Positions 17,569 to 26,073 of a stretch of DNA of 64,000 nt are shown here, in pieces. The notes below the pieces were generated by a model. The model was not told the DNA's origin. It saw only the letters and a program-made list of their open reading frames with translations, and ran no database searches. The translations under genes and the position numbers were made by a program. Position 1 is the first letter of the stretch; each line of letters opens with the position of its first letter. Source of the DNA: Phycisphaeraceae bacterium (GTDB lineage: Bacteria > Planctomycetota > Phycisphaerae > Phycisphaerales > UBA1924); assembly GCA_019454185.1 (NCBI GenBank), contig CP075368.1, positions 3,513,649-3,577,648 on the forward strand. Reading direction: 5' to 3'.

Positions 17569-18073
17569 GCTGCCCGACGATCTCTATCGCCCACGCGACC
17601 TCCGGATGGTCGTTGACATCGGGGCGAGCGAGCAGGATCGCACGCTCGCAGCGTGCCCGCGCCTTCTCGATTGATGGACGCGCGTTGGTCGACATGTCGA
17701 GGTAGTTGTCGTGCGTGTCGGCGAGTTTGATCAGCCGCGCCTGCCACGGACCCAGCGAGAGACGACGGTCATAGTCTGACTCGCGCTCGTGCTCAGGCAA
17801 CGCGGCGTTCTTCGTCAGTGCTGACACACACTCGGCCACATCATGGCCGAAGGTCTCCTCGATATCGTCGTAGTCGGTGGAGGTGTCCTCGATGGTGTCG
17901 TGGAGCAGGGCCGCTGTGATAGCGATCGGATCGTCGCAGCCGAAGGTGTCGCGGACGGTCATCGCCACGCGAAAGACGTGCGCGACGTACGGCGTGCGCC
18001 CGTCCTTGCGCATGCCGTGACGATGGGCCCGGGCAGCGTACGAGACCGCTTCGATCCACATCGGTGAGGACAT
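17552..18073 (-). CDS. Small HD-domain hydrolase, MESH1/SpoT-hydrolase-like
   Basis: 173 residues. The ATG at 18073 is chosen because AGGAG lies seven bases upstream and the domain begins directly after it. The sequence matches the ppGpp-hydrolase half of RelA/SpoT: AARAHRHGMRKDGRTPYVAH, then His58-Asp59 in ALLHDTIEDT (the HDxxED hallmark) and a later KLADTHDN, so the metal ligands His32, His58, Asp59 and a distal Asp appear intact. There is no synthetase or TGS/ACT part, so it would be a stand-alone small alarmone hydrolase. Other nucleotide-phosphate substrates are possible. Confidence 0.82.
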   Translation of the reverse strand: MSSPMWIEAVSYAARAHRHGMRKDGRTPYVAHVFRVAMTVRDTFGCDDPIAITAALLHDTIEDTSTDYDDIEETFGHDVAECVSALTKNAALPEHERESDYDRRLSLGPWQARLIKLADTHDNYLDMSTNARPSIEKARARCERAILLARPDVNDHPEVAWAIEIVGQLIADG

Positions 18074-18111
18074 CGGGAGACTCCTGCGGCACAGGGCCGT
18101 CGCGCCCAGAG

Positions 18112-20904
18112 TCAGACTCGGATGGCGTGCGCTCCCGCTGCGTACACAAGGCGACACTTCGAAGGGTTTCCGCCGTGCTCGTCGAAGATTACGATCTCAT
18201 GCGTCTGGCCGGGCGTGATCCACGCGCTCGGGATGAGGTGCGAGGTCTGCGGCCCGACCGCGCCCGCCCCCGGCATAGAGACGAAGTAGCGCCCAAGGTG
18301 CTTGTCGTCGATGTAGATCTGGCCCTTGGTCATGCCGGAGAGATCGATGAACAGCGGCGACTCGTTGCTGTTGGCCGTGAAGGAGCCCCGCCACCACGTG
18401 GGACCGTTGTGTGAACCCGACTTGGACGCCCTGAACGCCGCGCCGTTGGGCTGCTCCCACTTGGCGAAGGCCCAGTCGGCCTTGGCGGTGAGGTTGTCGA
18501 CGCATTCCTCGATCTGGATCTTCACGTCCTTGAAGGCCTGCTCGGGTGTGAGCGTCAGCCCCTCGCCGACCAGCGCGACTTGGATCGCGTTGTTTCCCTT
18601 GTGCAGCACAGGCGCGTCGAGCAGAACGGAAACGGTCGCGCCGCGCTCGAGGAACTTGATCGGTGTCCCGTTCGCAACGAGCACCGCTCGGGCGCGCGAG
18701 TTCTGGACCTTGATAAGGACCGGCGTCGACTTCCGGTGAGAGAACGTCAGCGTGAGGCGCTCAGGGACCGTGGTGTCACCCGTTCGGACCTCCCACAAAG
18801 GAGACTGGAACTTGAGCAGGTCGAGTGGCTCCGCGATCACAACCTTGCTCTTCACGCCCTTGATCGCCTGCACGACCTGAAGGTGGCCGTGCAGCCCCTT
18901 CTTTTCGGCGAGCGAGACGCCGCCGCTGCGACGCCCGAGATTCTCCGCGAGCATCACCAGATTGTGCGAGCCCTTCTTGAGCGAGAGCGTGATGTGGTCA
19001 TTCGCGCCCGGACCGACGCCCAGCACACCCAGGAACTCACCGTCCAGGAACGTGTGCAGGCGATCTGCCCCGTGCGGCGCGGCAACCTTCACCCGCTTGG
19101 CGGAACCCGACTTGATGCCCAGTCGATACCACCCGTAGCCCCACGGACAACCGAGCGCGACAAGATCCGCAGGCCCCGCGATGGTCGCGAAGCGTGCGCT
19201 CTGGCCGGAGATGTAGTCGGCAGACTCGACGGGCGTCATCGCGCTGAGCATTGCTTTCGGGGCGGACTTGGGCGCGGGGCGAACCTTCGCGCCGCCCGAC
19301 TTCACCACGCCCTCCGAGTCGATGACCGTGACCTGGCGTTGCTCTGACGCGTCGTCCACAATGGGCTCGCCGGACGCGCTGATCGCCGAGGCGCCGACGA
19401 TCACGGTGCGTTCGGTGACGAATGCCGAGTCGATCTGGCTCTCGCTGCAGAGGACGATGTGAATCCCCTCGTGCGCGACGACGGTCGGCTTCTTCCCGGA
19501 CGGGGCCTCGAGCTCGATCGGGGCACCATTGATCGAGACAACGCCCCGCGAGCCGGACGGCCCGTAACAGACGAAGACCTTGCCGACCATCGCGAACGCG
19601 TTGAACGCGCTGTAGTCGATCCGCGAGCGCCCGCCGAGATGCACGTCGATGAGGCACCACGCAACGTGCTGCTGGCCGATCGGCACGGAGACGTTCGATC
19701 CGTCCGCGAGGAGCAGTGTTGCCGCGGCGGGCGTCTTGGTCTGCTGATCGCGGAAGATGAACGCGACCCCGCCCTGCCCGCCGTTCGCATGGGCGACGAC
19801 AAACCCGCCCGCTTGGGTCTCACCCTTCGCGGGGCGCGCAACGGAGCGTGATCCGACATGCTGCGCAACGTCGAGCATCACCGGCTGGTACGAGGTGTCA
19901 AGATTGGAAAGCACGCGCCCGAACTGCGACGCGAAGTGGCAGACACGACGGATCGCCTTGTACGACTCGGTGGGGCGTCCGGCCTCGTCCAGCGGCGCAC
20001 CGCGGTCGTTGGATGCGCAGAAGAATCCTTCCGAACCCTCGTGCTCACGCCCACCGGCGAAGCCGAACGTGGTGCCGCCGAAGAAGGGCTGCAGATTGAA
20101 CTGGCCACCCGCTGCGAGAACTTCCGCCAGACGCCGCTGCACGACGAGCGGCTCAACCTGCGGCTTTGGCTCGGAGCCCCACGTGGAGGACGCGCCGAGG
20201 TTGAAGTCGATGACGAAGCGGGGCTGATCGGGGCGAACGGTGGCGAGCTGCCGGAGCGTCGAGATCATCTGCTCTGAGCCGCACCACCCGTCGATCTCAC
20301 CCTCAACACCCTGCCAGAGGTTGTTGGCGTTGACGATGGGGACATTGATGCCCCCTTCGCGCAGATAGCGGATCAATTCGCCGAGATACGCGTTGGCGAG
20401 CGTGTCGTCGCCGCACGTCCATGAGAACTCGTTCTGCACGAGCACGATCGGTCCGCCCACGCCGGGCGCGGTGACCTGAAGATCACGGACCTCGTCGGCA
20501 ACCGCGGAGAGATAGCGCGAGCACGCCTCAAGGAACGCACCCGAGTTGGTGCGCATCGAGATGTTGGGCATCGCCGAGAGCCAGGCGGGGAGCCCGCCCA
20601 TGTCCAGATCTTGCCCGATGTACGGACCGACGCGCAGGATCGCCATCATGCCGGCCTTGCCGATCAGCTCGACGAAGTGGCGGATGTCATTCTCGCCCTT
20701 GAAGTCGAACTGTCCGGCCCGCGCCTCATGGCGCTGCCAGGCGATCGGCACATCAATGGCATTCAGCCCGGCGCACTTCGCGCCGTGGATGCGATCCGCC
20801 CAGCTCGCGCGAGGAACCCGGAAATAGGGGATCGAGCCGGAAACGAGCCAGATTCTTCGACCGTCGAGCATGAAGCTGCGGCCGTCGTAGGTCACAGAGG
20901 CCAT
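18112..20904 (-). CDS. Divergent glycoside hydrolase family 35 protein (beta-galactosidase-like)
   Basis: 930 residues. The N-terminal TIM-barrel has clear GH35 landmarks: LVSGSIPYFRVPRASWADRI at about 21, RVGPYIGQDLDMGGLPAWLS at 91, GGPIVLVQNEF at 150-160 and FFGGTTFGFAGG at about 274. Asn158-Glu159 correspond to the acid/base region, although the usual Gln-Ile-Glu-Asn-Glu run is two residues shorter. In the segment that should hold the nucleophile Glu, the protein has FVIDFNLGASSTWG, placing Asp233 there. Beta domains fill the rest. No signal peptide is visible, so it is probably cytosolic. Substrate cannot be told. Confidence 0.8.
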   Translation of the reverse strand: MASVTYDGRSFMLDGRRIWLVSGSIPYFRVPRASWADRIHGAKCAGLNAIDVPIAWQRHEARAGQFDFKGENDIRHFVELIGKAGMMAILRVGPYIGQDLDMGGLPAWLSAMPNISMRTNSGAFLEACSRYLSAVADEVRDLQVTAPGVGGPIVLVQNEFSWTCGDDTLANAYLGELIRYLREGGINVPIVNANNLWQGVEGEIDGWCGSEQMISTLRQLATVRPDQPRFVIDFNLGASSTWGSEPKPQVEPLVVQRRLAEVLAAGGQFNLQPFFGGTTFGFAGGREHEGSEGFFCASNDRGAPLDEAGRPTESYKAIRRVCHFASQFGRVLSNLDTSYQPVMLDVAQHVGSRSVARPAKGETQAGGFVVAHANGGQGGVAFIFRDQQTKTPAAATLLLADGSNVSVPIGQQHVAWCLIDVHLGGRSRIDYSAFNAFAMVGKVFVCYGPSGSRGVVSINGAPIELEAPSGKKPTVVAHEGIHIVLCSESQIDSAFVTERTVIVGASAISASGEPIVDDASEQRQVTVIDSEGVVKSGGAKVRPAPKSAPKAMLSAMTPVESADYISGQSARFATIAGPADLVALGCPWGYGWYRLGIKSGSAKRVKVAAPHGADRLHTFLDGEFLGVLGVGPGANDHITLSLKKGSHNLVMLAENLGRRSGGVSLAEKKGLHGHLQVVQAIKGVKSKVVIAEPLDLLKFQSPLWEVRTGDTTVPERLTLTFSHRKSTPVLIKVQNSRARAVLVANGTPIKFLERGATVSVLLDAPVLHKGNNAIQVALVGEGLTLTPEQAFKDVKIQIEECVDNLTAKADWAFAKWEQPNGAAFRASKSGSHNGPTWWRGSFTANSNESPLFIDLSGMTKGQIYIDDKHLGRYFVSMPGAGAVGPQTSHLIPSAWITPGQTHEIVIFDEHGGNPSKCRLVYAAGAHAIRV

Positions 20905-21161
20905 GCGTTGGATCGCTCCGTGCCTCCAAGAGTGAATGGAGGAGGTCGTCTGGGGCCGCCCGACGAGGTTGGGAATACCGACCGTCTACCGCCCACGTGG
21001 ACGGCCCGCCCGGCGGCTGGGGGGAACCCGAAGGATAGGACCGAATGGACCCGCTCGCAACGAGAGGGGCCGGAAAGTGGTACAGTTGGGCCACTCGTCG
21101 CAAGATGAGCATGACAGACGCTTCCCATTTTCCTATACGTTTACGAACAAAGGACTTTCGA
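20905..21161. promoter_or_regulatory. Divergent promoter region between the GH35 and TolC-like genes
   Basis: 257 bases separate two divergent genes, so both promoters must lie here or within the flanking starts. A -10-like TACAGT is present at about 21081 on the plus strand. I see no strong -35 partner, no conserved operator and no gene. Confidence 0.4.
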
Positions 21162-23018
21162 GTGCCCAGATTGTGCACCTCTTCAATGATCTTCGGCGTC
21201 TTGCTGACGGCCGGCGTGCTCGCTCTTGGCGGATGTTCTCGAGGGTTATCGGACATTGATCGCGTCACCAACCGGCTCATGGCGGCACGAACCGACACCA
21301 TCGGTGCGGGTCCCACCGCGCCGATCCGAGAGTCACTAGACCCAAACTCTGTCAGGCGGCCGTACCAGAACTCGATCAATCCCGACACAACAAACCCAGA
21401 TGTCAACGAACTGACGTTCGTTCCTGCGGACGAAGCCAGAGACGTGGCGGCTCGTCTCGAGTCCTACGCAAGGCGGGCCAGCGGCGCAGGGCAGGAGGTT
21501 CGGACCCTCACGATCACGGATGTCTTCCGCATCGTCCAGCGCACGGGACGTGAGTATCTCAACGCCGAGGAAGACTATCTCATAGCCGCGATCTCGCTGC
21601 TGATCGAGCAGCATCGCTGGGGTCCGCGCCTCTTCAACGACACGGCGGTCACCGTCGGCGCCTCTGGTGACAGCGGCTCGTTCGACCACGCGATCAACGT
21701 CGTCAACTCGCTTCGCGCGACACAGCGTCTGCCCTACGGCGGCGAGGTGGAAGCACGCTGGGTGTGGCGGGCGACGGAGCAGCTCCGCAGTTCCGTGAGC
21801 GGGCAGTATCGCCAGTCATCGGAACTCATCCTCGGCGGCAGCATCCCGCTCCTGCGTGGGGGAGGCGTCACGGCTCGCGAGAGCATCATCCAGGCCGAGC
21901 GTGACATCATCTACGCCGCCCGTTCGTTCGAGGAGTTCCGACGCTCGTTCCTCGCGGACATCGCGGATGATTACTTCGCCCTCCTCCAGACCCGCTCGCA
22001 GATCGCAAACCAGGAGCGTCAGATCGAGTCGCTCCGGCGTCTGAATGAGGCGACCCAGGCCCGCGTCGATGCGGGGCGTGAGAGCCGGTTCCGTGTCGCG
22101 ATCGTCGAGAACCAGTTGCTCTCGGGCGTGGCGTCGCTCGCTTCGCTCCGTGAGCAGTACATCCTGCAGTTGGACCGTTTCAAGGTTCGGCTCGGGCTCG
22201 ACCCGAAGGAGCCGATCGAGATCGCCGCGCTGGAGTTCGAGCTCGCAGAGCCGGAGATCGACGAGTATGTCGCCGCCCAGTACGCGCTCGAGTACCGGCT
22301 CGACCTTCAGAACCAGCGCGACCGCGTGACGGACGCGAGACGTGCCGTCGCCAATGCAAAGAACAACGTGCTACCTGACCTTGACATCAGGGGGCAGGTC
22401 GGCGTGCCCACCGATCCGGGCACACGAGAGGGCGGGGTCGATTTCGACTTTGATTACACGCGCTACAGCGCGGGCGTGGATCTTTCTCTTCCCCTCGATA
22501 GAAAGATCGAGCAACTCGGTCTCAAGCGGACAATGGTGCAGCTCGAACGCCAGATCCGTAACTACGAGCGAGCCAGAGACGATGTCGTCGTCACGTCACG
22601 GAGCGCGGTGCGACAGATCGATCGGGCGAGGTTCTCGCTGACACTCGCCGAGCGACAGGTCTCGATCAACCGCGAGCGTCTCCGCGAACAGAAACTCAAG
22701 GAGGACATTGTCGATCCCCAGTCGATCGTCGACTCAGAGAACGACCTCCTCCGTTCAGAGAACGACCGAGATCGCGCCAAGACGGACCTTCGCAACGCGA
22801 TCCTGAACTACCTCGTCGTGACCGGCCAGATGCGCGTTGCCCCGGGAGGCGAGTTCCAGCCCGTTCCGGGCATGATGCTCGAAACACCGGCCGGTGTAGT
22901 GCCGATCCCCCAGCCGGACGAGATCAGACCAACACCGGGAGCAGAGGGGCCGAAGCCCGCAGAGCTGCCGGGTGGCGGCGAGATTGAACCTGACGGCGAC
23001 GAGCCACGGGACGAATGA
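21162..23018 (+). CDS. TolC-family outer-membrane efflux lipoprotein
   Basis: 618 residues if translation starts at GTG 21162, which has AAAGGA about eight bases upstream and gives a short lipoprotein signal MPRLCTSSMIFGVLLTAGV followed by the lipobox LGGC; ATGs at 21105, 21111 and 21186 are alternatives. The body has the long helical repeats of outer-membrane factors: FLADIADDYFALLQTRSQIA, ATQARVDAGRESRFRVAIVE and, in the second repeat, YSAGVDLSLPLDRKIEQLGLK. The tail is Pro/Glu-rich. Such proteins form the outer-membrane channel of RND or ABC efflux and type I secretion systems. No inner-membrane pump or adaptor gene is nearby. Confidence 0.85.
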   Translation: MPRLCTSSMIFGVLLTAGVLALGGCSRGLSDIDRVTNRLMAARTDTIGAGPTAPIRESLDPNSVRRPYQNSINPDTTNPDVNELTFVPADEARDVAARLESYARRASGAGQEVRTLTITDVFRIVQRTGREYLNAEEDYLIAAISLLIEQHRWGPRLFNDTAVTVGASGDSGSFDHAINVVNSLRATQRLPYGGEVEARWVWRATEQLRSSVSGQYRQSSELILGGSIPLLRGGGVTARESIIQAERDIIYAARSFEEFRRSFLADIADDYFALLQTRSQIANQERQIESLRRLNEATQARVDAGRESRFRVAIVENQLLSGVASLASLREQYILQLDRFKVRLGLDPKEPIEIAALEFELAEPEIDEYVAAQYALEYRLDLQNQRDRVTDARRAVANAKNNVLPDLDIRGQVGVPTDPGTREGGVDFDFDYTRYSAGVDLSLPLDRKIEQLGLKRTMVQLERQIRNYERARDDVVVTSRSAVRQIDRARFSLTLAERQVSINRERLREQKLKEDIVDPQSIVDSENDLLRSENDRDRAKTDLRNAILNYLVVTGQMRVAPGGEFQPVPGMMLETPAGVVPIPQPDEIRPTPGAEGPKPAELPGGGEIEPDGDEPRDE

Positions 23019-23036
23019 GCGTGTTCGCGAATTGTG

Positions 23037-23726
23037 TCAACCAGCCAACGCGTGCGCATCGAGCACAGTCATGGCATAGATATCGTGCAGCTCCCATCGC
23101 TCGCCGACACGCAGATACGACTGCACGCCGCGTTCGTGGCTGAATCCGAGCGAAAGGGCAAGGCGGATGCTCGCATCGTTCTCCGGCGCTATGCCCGCGT
23201 GGATCGTGTGTAACCCCAGCCCCGCAGGAAGGTCCGCAAAGGCGTGTCGTAAGGTGGACAAGATCCCCTCGCGTGCGAGCCCTTGCCTGGTATGGCCCGA
23301 CGCGATCCACCAGTTCATATCAGCGGACGACTGGAGCCCGCGTGCGATCGCGTTCAGGTTGAATCCGCCCACGATCTCGCCGCTCGGAAGCACACCGATG
23401 CGACGCCAGGCCGTGCCCTGCGAGTCCCCGGTGGACGCCAGCTGCAACTGACGCTCGAAGAACGCGTCGTCGGATTCGCCCGGGTTGTTGAGCGGGATCC
23501 ACCGTTCGAGGTGTGCGCGGCTGCCGTTGATCGTCGCAAGAAACGGTTCACGATCCGATTCAATGAGCGGCCGGAGCGTCATCCTGCCGGCCGCGACGCC
23601 GCGCGGGGCGACGACCTCGACCGCGCGCTCGGGCGCGATGCGGGCGAGCAATCGCCTGGGCGTCACCGGCGCGGGATGCGTGCCGGAAGTGGTCGAAACG
23701 GACTTGCTCGGGTTGTGCATCGTCAT
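23037..23726 (-). CDS. GNAT acetyltransferase, RimJ/RimL type
   Basis: 229 residues. After a 45-residue extension lies a GNAT fold: [20 protein letters not shown], a central [15 protein letters not shown] strand pair, the acetyl-CoA loop region [12 protein letters not shown], and the [20 protein letters not shown] ending typical of ribosomal-protein/N-terminal acetyltransferases. Substrate unknown. Its start overlaps the stop of gnd by four bases (ATGA), so it is translationally coupled to gnd and lies second in that operon. Confidence 0.88.
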   Translation of the reverse strand: MTMHNPSKSVSTTSGTHPAPVTPRRLLARIAPERAVEVVAPRGVAAGRMTLRPLIESDREPFLATINGSRAHLERWIPLNNPGESDDAFFERQLQLASTGDSQGTAWRRIGVLPSGEIVGGFNLNAIARGLQSSADMNWWIASGHTRQGLAREGILSTLRHAFADLPAGLGLHTIHAGIAPENDASIRLALSLGFSHERGVQSYLRVGERWELHDIYAMTVLDAHALAG

Positions 23727-25279
23727 GCTTGAACCTGCGGGCGCTCCGGATGGGGCCAGTCGAGATGGAAGAAGGTGCCTCGTGGTTGATCGACGCGCTC
23801 ATAGGTGTGTGCGCCGAAGTAGTCTCGTTGGGCCTGCAGCAGGTTCGCGGGGAGACGCTCCGTGCGATACGCATCAAAGTAAGAAAGCGCGGATGCAAAC
23901 GCCGGAACTGGCACGCCCTGCACCGCGGCACGGGCAACGACGGCCCGCCAGTGCCGCTGGGCGCGGTCGATGACCGAAGCGAAATACTGATCAAGGAGCA
24001 GATTGGGCAGGTCGGGGCGACGCGCGTACGCCTCGGTGATCTTCTGCAGGAAGCGTGCACGAATGATGCACCCACCCCTGAAAATCGACGCGATCTCGCC
24101 GAGGTTCAAGCCCCAGTTGTTCGCCCTTCCCGCTGCGTTCATCAGCGCAAACCCCTGCGCGTACGAGCAGATCTTCGAGCAGTAGAGCGCATCGCGCACG
24201 GCCTCGACCCAGTTGTAATCGCCCGAGCCGACAGAATGGGCGTGCGCGCCGATCTCGGGTCCTTTCAGGATGGCCGCCGCCGCCACACGCTCTTCCTTCA
24301 GCGAACTGATGTTCCTCGCAAAGACTGCCTCGGCCATGGTCGGTGCCGGCACACCCATGTCGAGTGCGGCGTTGATCGTCCACTTCCCGGTGCCCTTCTG
24401 GCCGGCCGCATCCAGGACGATATCGACGAAGGGCTTGCCTGTGGCCTTGTCCGTTTCGCGGAGGATGTCCGCGGTGATCTCGATCAGGAAGGAGTCGAGG
24501 TTGCCCGCGTTCCACTCGGCGAAGATCCGCGACATCTCGGATGTGGGCAAGGCGAGCACGTCACGCATGAAGTGATACGCCTCGCAGATGAGCTGCATGT
24601 CGCCGTACTCGATGCCGTTGTGCACCATCTTGACGAAGTGGCCGGATCCGCCCGGACCGATGTACGTCGTGCACGGCACAGCGCCCGGCGCGCTCACCGG
24701 CTTGCCGGGAGATGCGCCGTCGATCGGCTTGCCGGTCTTCGCGTCAACCTTCGCGGCGATCGCCTCCCACACCGGCCTGAGCAATGCCCACGCCTCTGCC
24801 TTGCCGCCGGGCATCAGCGAGGGACCGAAGCGAGCTCCAAGCTCTCCGCCGGAAACGCCGGAACCAACGAAGAGAAGTCCCTTGTCATTCAGTGCCTTCT
24901 CGCGCCTGATGGTGTCCTGCCATTCCGCGTTGCCCCCGTCGATGATCAGGTCACCCCTCTCAAGAAGGGGCGAGAGCGAATCGATCACGGCGTCGGTCGG
25001 GCCCCCCGCCTTGACCAGAATGACGATCCGCCGCGGTCTCTTGATGGAGCCGACAAAGTCCTTGAGTTCCGCCGCGGGGACCAGGCCGCCACCCGTCGTC
25101 CCGAAGACGGCGGGCGGGTTCTCGGCGAGAACCTGCTCGGTGACGGTGGGGGTTCGGTTGTAGACGGCGACCTTGAAGCCGTGGTCGGCCATGTTCAAGG
25201 CGAGATTCGTGCCCATGACTGCCAGGCCGACAAGTCCGACATCGGCCGAGTTGGGAGCGGGCGTAGGAAAGGACGCCAT
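23723..25279 (-). CDS. gnd: 6-phosphogluconate dehydrogenase, decarboxylating
   Basis: 518 residues. Start ATG 25279 is chosen (GGAG eight bases upstream) because it places the Rossmann motif [15 protein letters not shown] near residue 10; the frame stays open further upstream. The enzyme oxidises 6-phosphogluconate to ribulose-5-phosphate with NADP in the oxidative pentose-phosphate pathway. Signatures: [35 protein letters not shown], and [19 protein letters not shown]. The family is usually about 470 residues; the extra length lies mainly between 200 and 235, in the insert [20 protein letters not shown]. It is followed by a coupled GNAT gene. Confidence 0.96.
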   Translation of the reverse strand: MASFPTPAPNSADVGLVGLAVMGTNLALNMADHGFKVAVYNRTPTVTEQVLAENPPAVFGTTGGGLVPAAELKDFVGSIKRPRRIVILVKAGGPTDAVIDSLSPLLERGDLIIDGGNAEWQDTIRREKALNDKGLLFVGSGVSGGELGARFGPSLMPGGKAEAWALLRPVWEAIAAKVDAKTGKPIDGASPGKPVSAPGAVPCTTYIGPGGSGHFVKMVHNGIEYGDMQLICEAYHFMRDVLALPTSEMSRIFAEWNAGNLDSFLIEITADILRETDKATGKPFVDIVLDAAGQKGTGKWTINAALDMGVPAPTMAEAVFARNISSLKEERVAAAAILKGPEIGAHAHSVGSGDYNWVEAVRDALYCSKICSYAQGFALMNAAGRANNWGLNLGEIASIFRGGCIIRARFLQKITEAYARRPDLPNLLLDQYFASVIDRAQRHWRAVVARAAVQGVPVPAFASALSYFDAYRTERLPANLLQAQRDYFGAHTYERVDQPRGTFFHLDWPHPERPQVQA

Positions 25280-25444
25280 AGAGAGATCTCCAAGGGTGTG
25301 TATCGGCCGAACCCGCCGCCCAGCACCGGATTCTGGGACGTGCGACGAGTTCTGAGACTTCAGATCGGGCCGCATAGGTTATACGGACCTCGCTCGATCA
25401 TTGGCCCCAAGCTATGCCCCCGCCTGAGCCAGCGTCGAAACTGC

Positions 25445-25840
25445 TCAGGGCAGTGTGCGGCTGAGGAGTGTCGGATCCGGCATCGGGCAAGCCCCGGGCG
25501 TAAACCTGTGGCGACGCTTGGCAAACCAGAGGTAGGCCCAATCCCTGATCGGGCGCGGGATCAACCGGAGAGTCCCGCCAACCACAGCCCACCCACCCCC
25601 GAGCGTGCCCAACACACGCACTGTGGCATCGCTTCGCGTGGAAAGCACCCCGCGATCGAGGTACACCATCGATGAGAGGTCTTGGGGCTTCCCGGGAAGT
25701 TCGAGGTCTCGATATGTCTCACCCTGCAGCGGCGCGTAGCGGATGCTCCCGCTCCGGTCGCGGCGGATGACCCAGCGAACCGAGCGGTTACAGAGCCCGC
25801 AGTCGCCGTCGTAGAACAGGATCGGACCCGAATCGTGCAT
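25445..25840 (-). CDS. DCC-family thiol-disulfide oxidoreductase-like protein (DUF393)
   Basis: 131 residues from ATG 25840. The motif FYDGDCGLCNRSVRWVIRRD at residues 9-28 contains the conserved DxxCxxC of the DCC family (Asp11, Cys14, Cys17), which resembles a thioredoxin-type redox site. The remainder (SMVYLDRGVLSTRSDATVRV, LIPRPIRDWAYLWFAKRRHR) follows the family pattern. Members are small proteins of uncertain role, some near membrane or photo-oxidative genes. It is divergent from the halogenase-like gene, and no Shine-Dalgarno is obvious. Confidence 0.85.
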   Translation of the reverse strand: MHDSGPILFYDGDCGLCNRSVRWVIRRDRSGSIRYAPLQGETYRDLELPGKPQDLSSMVYLDRGVLSTRSDATVRVLGTLGGGWAVVGGTLRLIPRPIRDWAYLWFAKRRHRFTPGACPMPDPTLLSRTLP

Positions 25841-26010
25841 CGATACCGGATCGTAGTTCCCGATGAGGGTCGGACAGACGGAACCGCCGCGGTTCTCGGA
25901 CACCGTCGAGCCGGGCCGCAGCTCTGACCCCACCCCTGGCCCCCCCGGAGGGGCGTAGTCGGAGAGCAAGTTCTTGCGATTGATCGAGCATACTTCAGCC
26001 GGAACCGATG

Positions 26011-26016
26011 TATATT
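26011..26016 (+). promoter_or_regulatory. Candidate -10 box for the flavoprotein gene
   Basis: TATATT at 26011-26016 is a near-consensus -10 in an otherwise GC-rich region and lies 58 bases before the ATG at 26074. A -35 box at the right distance is poor, so this is tentative. Confidence 0.3.
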
Positions 26017-26073
26017 GGTCGCAGGGTGCTCGCAAGCGCTCGTTCGTGGGTTCCACTCGTCCGGGGTTCCAGC

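Noticed and set aside
23729..25675. 648-codon plus-strand frame over gnd
   Set aside because: Antisense to gnd with no recognisable domain.
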